Assembly (NCBI RefSeq): GCF_026210795.1
Contig: NC_089443.1
Coordinates: 1,116,001-1,180,000, forward strand
Length of the DNA stretch: 64,000 nt
Direction: 5' to 3'
From: Rhizophagus irregularis
Taxonomy: Eukaryota; Glomeromycota; Glomeromycetes; Glomerales; Glomeraceae
Shown: positions 32,236 to 44,344 of the stretch, piece after piece
Layout of the letters: each line of letters opens with the position of its first letter
How positions within the stretch are numbered: position 1 is the first letter of the stretch
Notes under the pieces: model-generated
The model's database searches: none
The model's input: the letters and a program-made list of their open reading frames with translations, nothing else
What the model was told of the DNA's origin: nothing
Program-made: the position numbers and the translations under genes

Positions 32236-33354
32236 ATGAATCTGAAAGTAATTTAACCGCGCCTCTTTTCCAAAATATTTGATCTCAAACATCTCAACGG
32301 ATTCTATCAGCTATTAAAAAGTCTTTTATCTCGACGGATCTCAAAAAAAAACATCTTCTTATGACTGATGTTCATATGCTTACGATGACTCATTTATGAT
32401 TCATGAAACATATAACGATAATGAATTTACAACTACGAAAATTATTTACTTTTATGCAAAATGCTAATCCTTTTTTGTAATTATTAAATTATCACAAAGA
32501 AAATTTTTTGTGACCGTTAAAAAAAATGAAAATTTTTTTATAACGATACAAAACACCGTAATTAAATAAAATAAAAGTTTTATATTTAAGAATAAATAAT
32601 ATAATAAAACTATAATATTGTATTTTTTTTAAATATATTTCATCAAGAAATTTATATATATTTATTACTAATTAATTATTATGTTTTTTTTTTAAAGGAT
32701 TATTGCGTAATCATTTTATTTATGTAAGATTGCAAAATAAATTTATACTAGTGTTACCCACCCAGATTAACTAGATATGACCAATGGAGATTAATTATTA
32801 ATCAAATTTTACTAACATGATAAATTTGATAGTCGTTAAAAAAGTGATTTTTATTTTTCCCAAAATGTTCTAATGAACATGATAACTAAATGGTATTATT
32901 ATATGTTTTAAAAAAGGCTAATGCTATGATTGTCAAGGAACATTTTAATGAAAGAAAATTTTTTCTGAGAAAAGATTGGATTTTTTATTACATGTACCGA
33001 CTTTTTCTTAATATAATCCGTGAAAAATTGTTGAAAGCATAAAGCATAAGACAAACATAAGACTATATGTGTGTATATGCACTATACATATAAAAATGGC
33101 GAGGCTAGTGTTGACACATTACCCATAAAAATTTGTGCAGCCATGCATATGCGCTCCTATATGTGAAATAAATGAAAATATCCGTGCTCTCCACTGTCAA
33201 TCACATGCTCGGAAATCGCAGATCTTACGTCAAAATTAGTAACGAAAAAAATATATATCTCCACAAAAAATAATTAAAAAAACCCGAAAAATAATTTTTT
33301 ATTATTATTGTTTATATCAACGATATTTGTTTTCGCAATTTTAATTTTGCTCAT
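32236..33354. other. Upstream region of the kinase gene
   Basis: AT-rich; no gene seen. The last 100 bases before 33445 are the likely promoter. Confidence 0.45.
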
Positions 33355-33363
33355 TATATAAAC
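33355..33363 (+). promoter_or_regulatory. TATA box of the kinase gene
   Basis: TATATAAAC lies about 85 bp before the ATG at 33445, identical to the box before the peptide precursor at 13725. Confidence 0.45.
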
Positions 33364-33444
33364 AAGTTTCAAAAAGTAAAAATTATAATTTTCTTATTAA
33401 TTCGTATACTAATAACCACGATAACTTTAATTCAATAATTTAAA

Positions 33445-34844
33445 ATGCAATATAATATTAAAACAAATATAAAATGTCCGGAATGTGGCCAAAATTACAC
33501 CAACGAAAATTTTTATTATTGTAAACCATGTAACTCGGCACATTTTCATAATAACTTTGCTCAATGGACCAGTGGTGATTTGAGTATCAATAAATTGATT
33601 CAAAATTCTCAACTTAACGCAACTTTTCAATATGAATTAATTGAATGGATTGAATATTCAAATCTTGAAAATGTTGAATTTGTTGCTCACGGTGGATTTG
33701 GAAGTGTATATAAAGCCATTTGGAAAGATGGTCCAATTAATACTACTAGTCGTGCTCACCCTTGGGAAATCAAAAAATCCAGATGGAATCGTGATAACAA
33801 CAAGGAAGTCGCAATAAAAAAATTCCGAAATGCGACTGTGAGCGAGTTTTTGGATGAGGTAAACAATTTATATAACTAATATGTAAATAAAAGATCACAC
33901 AATCTAATATTTATATTATTATATTACAGATCAAGAATAATTTGTCACTAAATTTTGCAGCATATTGTAATGTAATTTATGGAGTAACTTGTGATCCTCA
34001 CGATAATAAATATGCTATTGTCATGAAATACCAAAATTTAGGTAATTTGAGGGAATCTATTAAAAAAGATCACATTCTGAATTGGAGGCTGATTATTAAA
34101 ATCCTTCATAATATCAGCTATGGATTAAGTACAATTCATAGAGAAAATTATTGTCATGGAGATTTCCAAACTAGTAACATTTTGCTTGAAAATTATGGTA
34201 ACTATCTTGGCCCAGTAATTTCAGATTTTGGTCTTTGTCGTCCTGCAGATCAAAGTTCTATAGTTAAGACAATATATGGTGTCTTGCCATTTATAGCACC
34301 GGAAGTTTTACGTGGTATAGAGTTTACCAAAGCATCAGATGTTTATGGGTTTGGATTTGTGATGTTAGAAATAATCTGTGGCAACGTACCTTTTTCTGAT
34401 AAGGATTATGATATTCACTTAGCTCTGAAAATTTGCAAGGGAGAACGTCCACCAATTCCAGAATATACACCTGAGCCATATGCTGCCTTGATAGAACGCT
34501 GTTGGGATCCTATTCCTACCAAACGTCCAACGGCTCAAGAATTGTATAGGCAAATTGGAGACTGGGATACAATTTTAAGTAAACTTGAACTCAATGATAA
34601 ACAGATTGCAATAAAACTAGAAATTGAAAAAGAATTTAGCCAGGAACGGGAGGACAGATGGAAAGCACGATTATCAGAATTAACTATAAATCCACATCCT
34701 CTGAAACATTCACAGAATTTTCTCACCAGTAAACGACTTGAATACTCCAAGCAACTCAATCAACTTCTTGATAAAAATGACACTAGTACGTTGTATTTTA
34801 TTTTGTACTTTTATAATTGTTTGGAAATAATGTCTGTAAACTAA
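33445..34844 (+). CDS. TKL-type protein kinase with N-terminal zinc-ribbon-like motif (two exons, 442 aa)
   Basis: Exons 33445-33858 and 33930-34844 join in phase 0 across a 71-bp intron (GTAAAC...TTACAG) that leaves 442 codons. Residues 11-29 hold CPEC...CKPC, a zinc-binding pattern, followed by a QWTSGDLSINKLIQ linker. The kinase domain spans about 74-345: glycine loop AHGGFGSVYKAIW (81-93), VAIK lysine at 125, hinge VMKYQNLGNL, catalytic HGDFQTSN (Asp216, Asn221; the usual Lys after the Asp is Gln), DFG 237-239, APE 261-263, DVYGFGFVMLE, and the CW...RPT motif. The C-terminal tail EREDRWKARLSEL... is shared by many Rhizophagus kinases as I recall them. All core catalytic residues are present, so activity is likely. 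The substrate is unknown. An insertion of about 25 residues sits between beta 2 and beta 3. Confidence 0.9.
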
Positions 34845-34879
34845 CAATTTAACTATTAATAGCATACACTCGGCAATTT

Positions 34880-35165
34880 GATATGTCCCTATGTCTCCCT
34901 AAACTAAAAACTAAAGAAGAATTTAGCCAGGAACGGGAGGACAGATGGAAAGTATTATCAAAATTTATAAATTCACATCCTCTGATTCTCGCCAATAAGC
35001 GACTTGAATATTCCAAGAAACTCAATCAACTGAATGACACTAGTACGTTATATTTTATTTTATACTTTTATAATTTTTGAGAAATAAGATCTGTAAACTA
35101 ACATTTTTAATAATATTAATAGCATACTACACTCGACAATTTGATATGTCTCTATGTCTCCCTAA
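34880..35165 (+). pseudogene. Tandem duplicate of the kinase 3' end
   Basis: GAATTTAGCCAGGAACGGGAGG recurs here about 288 bp after its place in the kinase gene (34629). The C-terminal frame (EFSQEREDRWK.. RLEYSKKLNQL.. STLYFILYFYNF) and the 3' flank (ATAGCATAC..ACTCG.CAATTTGATATGTC) follow, with small deletions. It has no kinase domain and lies beyond the stop codon. It could only be used as an alternative last exon. Confidence 0.8.
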
Positions 35166-35229
35166 AGTATTAGATAATTATGTGTAATTTATACCATAGA
35201 AAAAATTCGTTTCAAAACTATGGAAGTTG

Positions 35230-35760
35230 TACAATGATGACCGGGTTAATTTGACCCAACTCGACTTATAGATCGGGTCGGATAATTTTAAATGACCCGT
35301 GACCTGCATGGCCCGACCCGACGGGTCTTTCCTTGACCCGGGTTTTGACCCGGATTGACCGGATGTTTTTAACTCTGGTCAAATTATAATATCGGCTGAA
35401 TTAACCCAGTAGTGGTTATTAGTAAAAATAGTAGATAGAAACTAGAACAGAGCTAATAATCAAATTAATTTCTTTATTAAATATTGATATTAGCTTGATT
35501 AGTAATATTTGTATTCAATTGTTAACCTTATCATGTAAAATTTTAAAGTTAGTTAGTAAAATTGCTAAAATTCGAATTTAAAGTTGGTGGATCTACTTAA
35601 CAATTTTACTGATATTACAAAAAATTTGAATAACCCGGATTATACGAGTTAACTATGCTCGGGTTGAGTCAGAGTAATGTTATAAAAATATGTGACCCGA
35701 TCACTTACGAGTCTCGCTTTTTTTGTTTAGGTCGGGTCGAATATTTTCTCCTTTCATGAA
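35230..35760. repeat. GACCCG-rich repeat region, possible eroded hAT-like element
   Basis: CCGGGTTAATTTGACCC, GGTCGGATAA, GACCCGACGGGTC, GACCCGGGTTTTGACCCGG occur at 35240-35360 and again, inverted, at 35635-35750 (GGTCGGGTCGAATATT). The motif clusters at both ends suggest subterminal transposase sites around an AT-rich core. Exact termini are not seen. Confidence 0.45.
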
Positions 35761-36419
35761 CAGGTGATCAATCAACAAATGGATATATCAATATACCATG
35801 ACAAAAAATTTTGCATAATGTTACCACCGATTTTAGCGTTTGGTTAGGTAGTAACAGAAAAATAAATAAGGAATCGCAAGGTAATATGACGTTAAATGTT
35901 AGGTGTTAAAGAAAATCGGTTAGTGTATGCGCAAATAATGGACAATTGATAAATGAATAATAAAGTAATTAAAACGTGTATATTAACCTGTTTATAATCG
36001 GACATAAATTGTGTATAAGCAATAAAACGACATGTAACCAAAGGCAATATAAGATAATGAACATTTTAAAGAAATAAATGAATTGTAATAAATCGGAAAC
36101 AAACAGGCGGGTTTATTAACACTTAAATAAAATACGATATTACTGCCTTTATCGGCGCTCTGTAATATTCGTATATCTATCTTATGAAAATAAAACCTAA
36201 GGACTTTTTCACTCTCTTCCTAAAACCTTTACCATCGGCTGTATATATATCGTCTGAAATCTGGTACGGATTTGCTTATCGGACAAATTTAGCATCCGTC
36301 CAACTTTTCCTCTCGGCCAAATTCGCCGATCAGACGATTCTGTCTGTTTATTAAGCCTCCTTGATCTTAGCCACCCAGCCACCCATCGCTAAGCCTCCGA
36401 TTTTCCGTCTATACGCCCA
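35761..36419. other. Intergenic, nothing recognised
   Basis: Moderately GC-rich around 36200-36400 with CGGCC/GCCGA phrases (TCGGCCAAATTCGCCGATC), perhaps a transposon flank. Confidence 0.35.
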
Positions 36420-37110
36420 ATACCCATCACTTCTTTTTGTCTCTTATCACTCCTTTCCGTCTCCATCATTTCCTTTTGTATCTCATCATTTCTTTTTTTC
36501 TCTCGTCACTTCTTTTCGTCTCCCATCATTCCTCTTCGTCTCCCATCACTTCTTTTCGTCTCCCATCTCTCCTTTTCGTCTCCCATCACTCCTTTGCATC
36601 TCCCATCACTTCTTTTCATCTCCTATCACTCCTTTTCATCTCCCATCATGTCCTAGTTCTCCTTTTTATTTCCTATCACTTTTCATTGCTCTTTTTTACT
36701 CCCTTTTATCTTCTATTACTTTCCATTACTCCATTGTTATTTCATTTTTATTAACATCTTTCTCCTTGATCAATGTAATTTACTTATCTTTTTTATTTAT
36801 TGTTATTGTTTTTTTTTATTTGTATCACTTCATTAAAAATAAATACAGTGATTTTTTTCGAAAATGTGTGACTTAAATTTTAATATTTGCAAATAAAATT
36901 TCATTAAATAAGATTATTTTGAATTAAATATGCTTGCAAAAATTTTTTTTAAAATATCTTAGTTCACAATAAAATTTTAAGTTTAGCCGATCAAAAAATA
37001 ACTAAGTTAAAAAAATCAGATTAATAATTTACTCTATATATTGTACATCATGTGACATATTTGAAAAAAAACCCAGGCGATGAGCGACGTTTAGCAATCC
37101 CCTTATATTA
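36420..37110. repeat. Direct segmental duplication II, copy 2 (partner 20619-21310)
   Basis: Pyrimidine-rich array of TCTCCCATCACTTCTTTTCG-type 20-bp units (36430-36690), then the same flank as 20950-21310. The 171- and 105-residue frames through it are translations of the repeat. Confidence 0.8.
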
Positions 37111-37169
37111 TTATTTGATAATAATATTTGATTTTTGCTATTTTATCATTATTTAAATATAGATTGTAA

Positions 37170-37862
37170 ATGGATACTATTAGTGTTTATGACTCTGATA
37201 TTACAGTTGATGACACAGTTTGTTCTGTTGTTAATGAAAAAGAACAAATCTCTGCGAATAATTTGAGGTAAAAATAAATTTAAATTTACCTTACGTTCTG
37301 TACCTTATATAAGGGGAGTAATGTAAAGTAAATATAATTGACTTTGCATTCCGAGGGGAGTAACGTAAATTGACCTAAAATAGTAACATTACTTACTTAG
37401 CCAATTTCCGTTACTCACTTACTACCTGCCATAAAAAAACCAAGTCTAAGCCTAAGGATAAAAAGAAAAAAAAATGAGTCTAAAAAAGCCCTATTGTCAA
37501 ACCTAAAGATAAAGAAGAACCTTACATTGAACCCAAAGTAAAAAAAGAGAAACTCTCCCAAAAACCCCCCTGACGTTGAACCTAAAAATAAAAATTGACG
37601 TCAAAGTCATCAAACCTAAGATATAAAGAAAATTTTCAAGTAAAAAAACTCCCATCTCGACAAACCTAAGAAAAAAGTACAAGTCCAAATTTAAAGTCTC
37701 TGAAGTACAAATTCTCCAACGTCAAACCTAAAAATAAAAGAGAACACAGACTTGCCATTAAAGTCAGTAAAGATAAAAAGGAAAAATAACTAGTCTAACA
37801 AAACATGAAGAATATAATATAAGTCCAAAAGAAGAAGTCTCATTCTAATCTTGCTGAACTGA
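37170..37862 (+). pseudogene. Relic of a Lys/Pro-rich repeat protein
   Basis: A 33-codon frame starts MDTISVYDSDITVDD and ends at TTGAG/GTAAAA, which could be a splice donor. About 170 bp on, 37430-37860 encodes, in shifting frames, phrases such as KSKPKDKKKKK, VKPKDKEEP, IEPKVKKEK and EPKNKN, that is, KPK-D/V-KK units about every 15-20 residues, broken by several stops and shifts. The composition suggests a former basic, disordered protein. Linkage of the two parts is inferred. Confidence 0.4.
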
Positions 37863-38589
37863 AAAAAATCATATTAAAATTTACACTTTACCTTACATAA
37901 AAGGTAAAAAGGTAAGCAGTGAATTATACAATAGATAATAATACGCGTACTTCTTTTGACTTAAATTACTTAAACTAAACATTTATAATAAAACTTGACA
38001 ATAGCAAGTAGCAACTTACATATAATGGCTTGTTTACATCTATATAAAGATAACTCTTTCTCAGGGGAGCGAAGCTATCATATGTTTATAATAAATAAAA
38101 AAACAAATCAATTTTGTCTGACGTAAATATGACCTCAAATTTTTATTAGCCACGCATCACATGATTTGTACGATCTCTTCACTTCTTTTTTTTTTTATTA
38201 ATCACCTGAAAAGCAGTCCCTATATTATATGGTAGAGGTTCTGCACCTATAAGGGGAAAGCTATCGCTGTAGTAACAAAAAGGACTATGCTTCAGTAAGG
38301 TGAATTATTAGAGAAAAATTAAGAATGAAAATTTTAAAAAATATTTGCTAATGAAGGTAATGAAGGTCATTCTATGTATAAAGTGTTAATTTATGAATAT
38401 TTTTTATATACAATTATTGATAATTTTTATGGTTACAATAATAATGTACATTTTATGGAACTTAGAAAATATAATTTTTCAATTTATGAACATTTGGATC
38501 TTAAAAAAGACAATTTTATAATTCCTTTTAATTTACAAACAAATAATGATTATATGGTCAAATTATGCTATATTATGTATAATTCATGA
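37863..38589. other. Intergenic; one weak frame
   Basis: A 71-codon frame at 38374-38589 (MYKVLIYEYFLY...) is Tyr/Asn/Phe-rich as expected of AT-rich DNA and has no domain. I do not call it a gene. Confidence 0.35.
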
Positions 38590-39905
38590 TAATGTGTTTT
38601 TATAGGGCGACTCATACTATAAAGGAGATAGTACACGTCTCCTGTATCGTTAGTCAGTTAGTGTTAGATCGTCCAATGAAGGGAGGACCAATCGAAATAC
38701 CTAAAAAGACTTATAGCCGCATACCCGAAAATTGCGTTTTCGAAAGTGATAAAAATCAGGTCTTGTAAAATTTTGACTTACTACAAGTCGCAAAAGGATC
38801 TGGAAAACACACTTACGGCAGCCGCACAATAAGGAGAAGCAACAAAATGATCTTTTCGAACGTTAACAAATGGAAAGAGGAGGACCCAGAAATATATATA
38901 TAGGGGTCAGGTGGCGAAAAATTTTTTTACTATGAGCTGTACGCAGAGACTTTTTATATGAGTAGTACGCATAATTGACACCTGATATTGAAAATCCTGC
39001 AAAAATACGCAAATAAAATTTCAGACATTAAGTTATTAATTATTTTATCATGGCTTCTATATTATTTATAAAACCAAGTACTAATGTGAAAAAATAGAAT
39101 TTACCATTTTTTTAATAATATTTTTCTAAAATTTCACTTTTTAACCCTTAGAAATTTCTTTCAATTAATACTAAATATTACAATGCGGTTAATTAAATAA
39201 GTACATACAGTAAATATATTATTTATATAAGATTAACCCAAATTTAGGCTAAAAATACGCAAACTAATTTTTTACATATAAAAATTTTGATAAAAAATAC
39301 GCAATCTTGATGACCTAACTATAGATGAAAAATTCTAAAATTGTACGCAAATCAATATGATAGCGACGCATCTGTGTACCCTACCCCTGTATATATATTT
39401 CTGGGTCCTGAAAGAGGCATCTTTTCGAGAAACAATAAAGAAATTTATCGTTCGGATTGGTGGACTCAGACAAGATCCAAGGACGTCATGAATGGGCCCT
39501 AGACGGACTCTTAGAAAGGAGGAGAAATTAAGGGAAGAAGATACTGTACATCCTTCGGTCGAACCGGAAGAAGTCGTAATTGACTTTCGGGACGATCAAC
39601 AATCACGTGACCTCGAGGAGAATGACGATATGTTGAGCAAAATAGAGGATGACGAATCGGACGCGGAGGTATAGACAAATCGACCCATCGCTAAATTCCA
39701 CAAAAAAACCAAGGGATTTCCTGACAGAGGAAGACGTGATTGAATATATTAATGAATGTAGAGTGACGATCTTTGAGAAGTGAGCCGTTAGTCGTACGAT
39801 CGAAATGCTTATGATATGTTGGCCACATAGTTAGTAGTAGAGGAAGTGGAAGTTAAGAAAGAACTCATACCGGCTTTCATTCCTCATTCCAACAAAATTT
39901 CAACA
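38590..39905 (+). pseudogene. GC-richer coding relic, interrupted by a transposon at 38881
   Basis: Outside the inserted element, the sequence is GC-richer than its surroundings and reads in long open pieces: LDRPMKGGPIEIPKKTYSR (about 38650-38760), then after the insertion ASFRETIKKFIVRIGG, MGPRRTLRKEEKLREED and an acidic stretch ending DDESDAEV (39492-39674). Stops at about 38766, 39488 and 39672 break it. I cannot name the protein; the alternation of basic and acidic segments would fit a retroelement gag or integrase-type relic, but this is a guess. The transposon joins at TGGAAAGAGG/CATCTTTTCG. Confidence 0.4.
38881..39409. mobile_element. 529-bp TIR element (AGGACCCAGA family) with 8-bp target duplication
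   Basis: Ends AGGACCCAGAAATATATATA and its inverted copy; GAAAGAGG flanks both sides (38873-38880 and 39410-39417). No transposase. Related copies lie at 1-426 and 48096-48266. The duplication length fits hAT-like transposition, though the AGGACCC end is not typical. Confidence 0.85.
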
Positions 39906-40479
39906 AAAGAGTAATAATAGAATTAAATAAATAATTTACCATCTATTAAATAATTTTTTAATAAAGAATTTAGTAAGAGATTGAAGAATTTGACGCCAAT
40001 AATCAGAAGATGGCGAATCGACTTGCGAAAGAAGATAAAACGAAGAGGGTGAACAAGGAAGAATTGAAGGAAAGACCGCGGAAATTTAAGGTTATCAACG
40101 GAAAGAATTAGTGTTATCGGGTGTGTTTTCAACTAAATTTTAGAATAGTCTTCGTGTATGTGGTTTTTTGCTAACATCGTAGATAGTCAGTAGTAAGATT
40201 TTATTTCGTTACAACAAATGTACGTGAAATCAAACTAAATAGCAACATGGCCATCATTACAAATTTTTTTATTTTTGGAGCAGTTAATTTATTTTTTGGT
40301 TCAACAGTATAAAGGAGATTAACTGTTAGTTTTGGTACAATAACTGACTAAAGGTGAGGGTCGGTAACTTTGTTTGTAGTTAGGAAGTATAACAGAAGTT
40401 TTTGTATAACAGGAGTGGCATCTATTTGATGTTCACGAATGGCAGTTTCATAATTTTTTCTTTGTATAAGTTCTGCATC
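39906..40479. other. Intergenic, nothing recognised
   Basis: No supported frame; AAGAAGATAAAACGAAGAGGG near 40030 may continue the relic before it. Confidence 0.35.
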
Positions 40480-42360
40480 TTTTACAGATAAAATTTAACG
40501 ATTTACTAAAAAAAAAAGATCGTCCAATATTCACTTCTTTAAAACATTTTCGTTCCCTCAGCAAACTACATATTACTTACAAAACTTTAGCATACAATGA
40601 TTATTTAGTTAGAACTAATTCTTATAATATTCCTTCTTCAATCACTAATAATAATAGAGTTTCCTTAAAATCACTTTGTGAATTTTATAATATGTTGTTA
40701 ATTAGACTTATTTTACCGATTTCTTTACGTACTGATTTTTTCTTTTATTCACTTCAATTACAATTTGTAGATAATCTAGAATTTTACGCTTATAAAAAAT
40801 GAATTCAATATAACAAAAATGGGATATGGACATCGCAATTACATCACATCAGAAATATTTATGTATGAAGAAATATATCATAATGTTACTGTAAGCTTTT
40901 TGAAAATCAGCGGCGATAAATACTAAATCTGGTTGCTTACCGAATCTTCTAATATCAACCTTACGCATAGCTGATAGTGGGTGGACTAGTTCCGCGAGAG
41001 CGGAAACGATAGCAATATTTACAATATTCCCAAAAATAGCCAACCAACCCCTAGACGCTTACAAAATTGAGTAATGGTTTGCCATGGCAATGAATCAAAT
41101 AATTGGCTTCTAGTTAAAGTAAAATCTCATTACGGTAATTTATTCAACGAACAAGCAGACTTATATATTTGCAAGAGAAGGTTTAACAAAAACAGTATTC
41201 ATCAACATCAACAAGTTGGGCTTTACCAAAGCAACTCCGCACTATACAATGAGATCACAACATTACAATTGATCGTATCATTCGCAGAACATTAAAAATG
41301 GTTGTTGACAACGAGTATTTCCAAGTTCATCTTGTAACCATAAAAATCTAGACATCATCTAACGAAATTGTCTTCACAACCCGATTAATTGGAAATGATC
41401 ACAAGCATAGATTAACTACAACCCTACCGAGCAAAATTAATAGTTGGCGCATTAAAGCTTCGATTCTTTCTTTTCCAACATTAGACATACTTAATCGAAA
41501 TTTCCCCGACCTTTTGAAAGGCCTCAACTTATGTTCTATGTGTAATTTAGAGTTGAATCCAACGAACATCTATGGAAATGTCGCAACGTACTAAATCTTC
41601 TGATACCTATCTTCAATAAACATAGAGACAAATTAATAACATCAGTCAACGATACTGTATCTCTATTTCAGCTTTTTTAATGGACGAAACGATTTGAACA
41701 CTATTACTGATGACCGCCCCTTAATGGTTTTCCTTCTCAATTTTATATCGGAAGAATTAGTCGCTATTTTTATAGCACACTTTAACTCGCAAAAAACATT
41801 AATAAACTTTTTACTTATTTTACTTATAATTCACATATGGATATTTATTCAACGAAGTTGGAAGAGTCGAAATACCTCCTTTAGACAGTGAAAATTCAAC
41901 AATGGTATCTCCAAAAATTCTTTTTAAAAACTTCGAACGTAAAAGACCAGTGGAAGACCTTGTTATCAGAAGATTCATATAGCTATCCGAGCCGTAGAAC
42001 ATATTCCAATAATTGGTGTTATTCTAATCCGCATAATGATTTCCGTAATCCTCCTGATTCCACTTTTTTGATTTTTCTTTAAATTCTTCTTTTATTTTTC
42101 TTTTTTTTCGCATTTTGTTAATTTTTAATTCCTCTCCTTCCCAGATGACAGACATAGCGTCGTACTAGTTTCTCTATCTGCTATGGAAAGCTTCTTTTAG
42201 ACAAAGAGGAGTCCTGTATGGGATGAGCGGTTTTTATTAGTGTATTTAGTCAATGTATTTTTACCTCTTTTACTCTATATCTCTACATATAATTGATCAA
42301 ATCGATAACTCTAAATAAAGATAAATAAAAATAAAGTTACAATGTTATACGACTATGCAC
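40480..42360 (+). pseudogene. LINE-type retrotransposon relic with RNase H domain
   Basis: The clearest part is an RNase H domain at 40960-41190: WTSSARAETIAIFT (the strand/helix bearing the conserved Glu), and LLVKVKSHYGNLFNEQAD (His and final Asp of the active site), separated by about 20 codons and one stop. The preceding 40520-40800 reads LKSLCEFYNMLLIRLILP..., plausibly the connector after reverse transcriptase. Following pieces to about 42080 (LFNEVGRVEIPPL; YSYPSRRTYSN) fit a C-terminal region, with many stops and shifts. It ends in a T-rich then AATAAAGATAAATAAAAATAAAG tail (about 42310-42340). The reverse transcriptase itself is missing, so this is a 5'-truncated, decayed LINE copy. 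Confidence 0.6.
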
Positions 42361-42442
42361 ATTTTTATACGCGTTATAAGTAAAAATGTAGTCAAGTGCG
42401 GTGTAGCCCTTCTATATAATTCAATTCCTTTAGTAAATATAG

Positions 42443-42481
42443 TAGCGACAAATCGCACCAGCGATAAATGATAATTTTCTT
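42443..42481. repeat. 39-bp exact repeat shared with 62579-62617
   Basis: Starts TAGCGACAAATCGCACCAGC and ends TAATTTTCTT. It is identical at both places while the flanks differ. It contains two GCGA/TCGC arms. It may be the conserved terminus of a transposon family. Confidence 0.65.
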
Positions 42482-44161
42482 AAATAAATTATATTATTGA
42501 GTTGCATTAAAAATAATTGGATAAAATGAATCAATCTAAGATTTCTTAAATACCTAAAATATTTAACATAAAAAGCTTTATATTTTTATTATTATTTTGT
42601 TTTTTAAACGTTATCTAATATTTAACCTACTACTGTATCTATCAAATCTATTCACTAGATTAAGTAAATTTTTTTTTTTTATAAATTCTAGAATTGTCAC
42701 TATTTTCTATAGATAAGTGATTCAATTGAATTCATGTCTCCTGAAATGGCCATTCCAATAAACCGGTATTATTTGAATTATGTGAGACCAGAATTATTTA
42801 ATCCTTGATCATGTGTGAAGACTTTATCGTCATATGTCGTGACTTTTTTTTCATGCGGTATTTCTGGAGAGTGAGTTCCATAATAGTATTATGTAAGACT
42901 TTAAATCATGAAGACAATTACTCCGCACAATGAGCAAGTTGATAAAGAAAAAAATACTTTTTTAGGAAAGGAAAAGGTTTGGAATATTCAAATCCGAATT
43001 TTTAATTTTTTCAAAAACGAAAAAAAATAATTAAAACTTTTTTGGATAAATTAAAGAAATTCATTTAAATAATGTGATTAATAAAAAAAAAACATTTACA
43101 ATGTAAAAGTTTCCCCATTTATATTGTATGTATGATTCAATTATTCTTATTATTCTTTCTCTTTCTCTTCTTTTTTTTTATTTACTCTTCAAAAATCATT
43201 CAAAAAGAAAAAAATAATAATAACGCGATTTTTAAAGTATCACAGATGACCAAATTGCTTTGTTACTAATAATTCTGGTTTTTAAGTTTTTTTTTGTGCA
43301 AAAGAACGGACGGGTGGAAATTCATAAAAGTTTGTCTATGTATTCATGGTTACACTAAATTAGAATCAGGATTTGTCGTAGGATATATAAAATTACTTTT
43401 TTTTATATGACATAATATAATCAAAATTAGATAAGCTCTCTTATTCTCTTATTTTCTTTATTTTCTTAGCAAGAAATTTTTTTTTAAAAAAAAAAAAACT
43501 CCGAACTCCGTTGCGATCTCAACTGTAAAATTTCAAAAACAAGTCCGGTAAAGGAATAAAGTTTTTAAACAACAAAATTTAGTTCTGCTGTCTGTATAGT
43601 AAACCAATTTTACCTTTTTTTTTGAAATTAAAATGAGTCGTTTATTACGTTATATATTATTATAATATAATATAATCTATAATCTATAATATAATAATAT
43701 AATTATATAATATATATATACAGTATATATATATTAGTATATTTTATTTATTTAGGAAATTTATACGCGCAGCTTATGTGTTTTCAGTAAATATGTTGAT
43801 GAATGAAAGGTTGGTTTAATAAATAGAATAACGTTTTACATTTATTCGCAAACGGAAAACTTGTTATAGCACTTTATAAATCATTTTAATATATATAACG
43901 GCGGTTATTTCAAGTATTCATATTTTATTACAGGAAATAATAAATCATATTCATCTCCTTGATGGAGAATTAAAGTATAACTATATCATAGATAAAAAAA
44001 AATGGTAATATCTTAAATAAACAGGGGAAGATACATACAATAATAATACAAGATGTTTGAAAAATAAAAAACGAATCGATATTACGTAATTGATGGAATA
44101 AGAAGATACATATAGTACATTTATTTATTTTTCTATTTTAAATGGTTATAGTTTGATATAA
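42482..44161. other. AT-rich intergenic region
   Basis: No gene seen. A TA/TATA microsatellite-like block lies at 43650-43740. 44080-44160 is homologous to the 3' flank of the small gene at 54642 (inverted). Confidence 0.5.
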
Positions 44162-44344
44162 TTAACGAAAAGAAAATCCGTTGAAAAATTGAGCAATTAA
44201 TAAAACATTTGCACTTTGCCCAGGAAAGTTCGCGGTAAGCCTCGATGTATTTCCATTATTAATTGGTACGTTAAGTCGAGAATGTTTTCTTATGATTCTT
44301 TGTTTTCTTAGTTGTTTCTGTCTTTTCTGAAAAGGCACTTTCAT
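44162..44344 (-). CDS. Small basic protein, copy 1 (60 aa)
   Basis: MKVPFQKRQKQLRKQRIIRK... has a strongly basic first third (Lys/Arg/Gln), a central NVPINNGNTSRL segment and a hydrophobic end LLIAQFFNGFSFR. The 54642-54818 copy aligns over the full length with mostly conservative changes and no indels. Upstream DNA is also shared, including CCTCCTTAA and TATACAAA just before the start. Here the ATG lies two codons upstream of the position used in the other copy, where this copy has GTG. A minus-strand frame continues 60 codons further upstream but is low-complexity and not shared. I know no family for it; a basic amphipathic peptide is all that can be said. Confidence 0.6.
   Translation of the reverse strand: MKVPFQKRQKQLRKQRIIRKHSRLNVPINNGNTSRLTANFPGQSANVLLIAQFFNGFSFR

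Noticed and set aside
40849-41043. Minus-strand 64-residue frame with ADFQKAY, which looked like a reverse transcriptase motif
   Set aside because: The plus strand of the same DNA reads SSARAETIAIFT, part of an RNase H domain that continues into 41074-41190, so the minus frame is a shadow.
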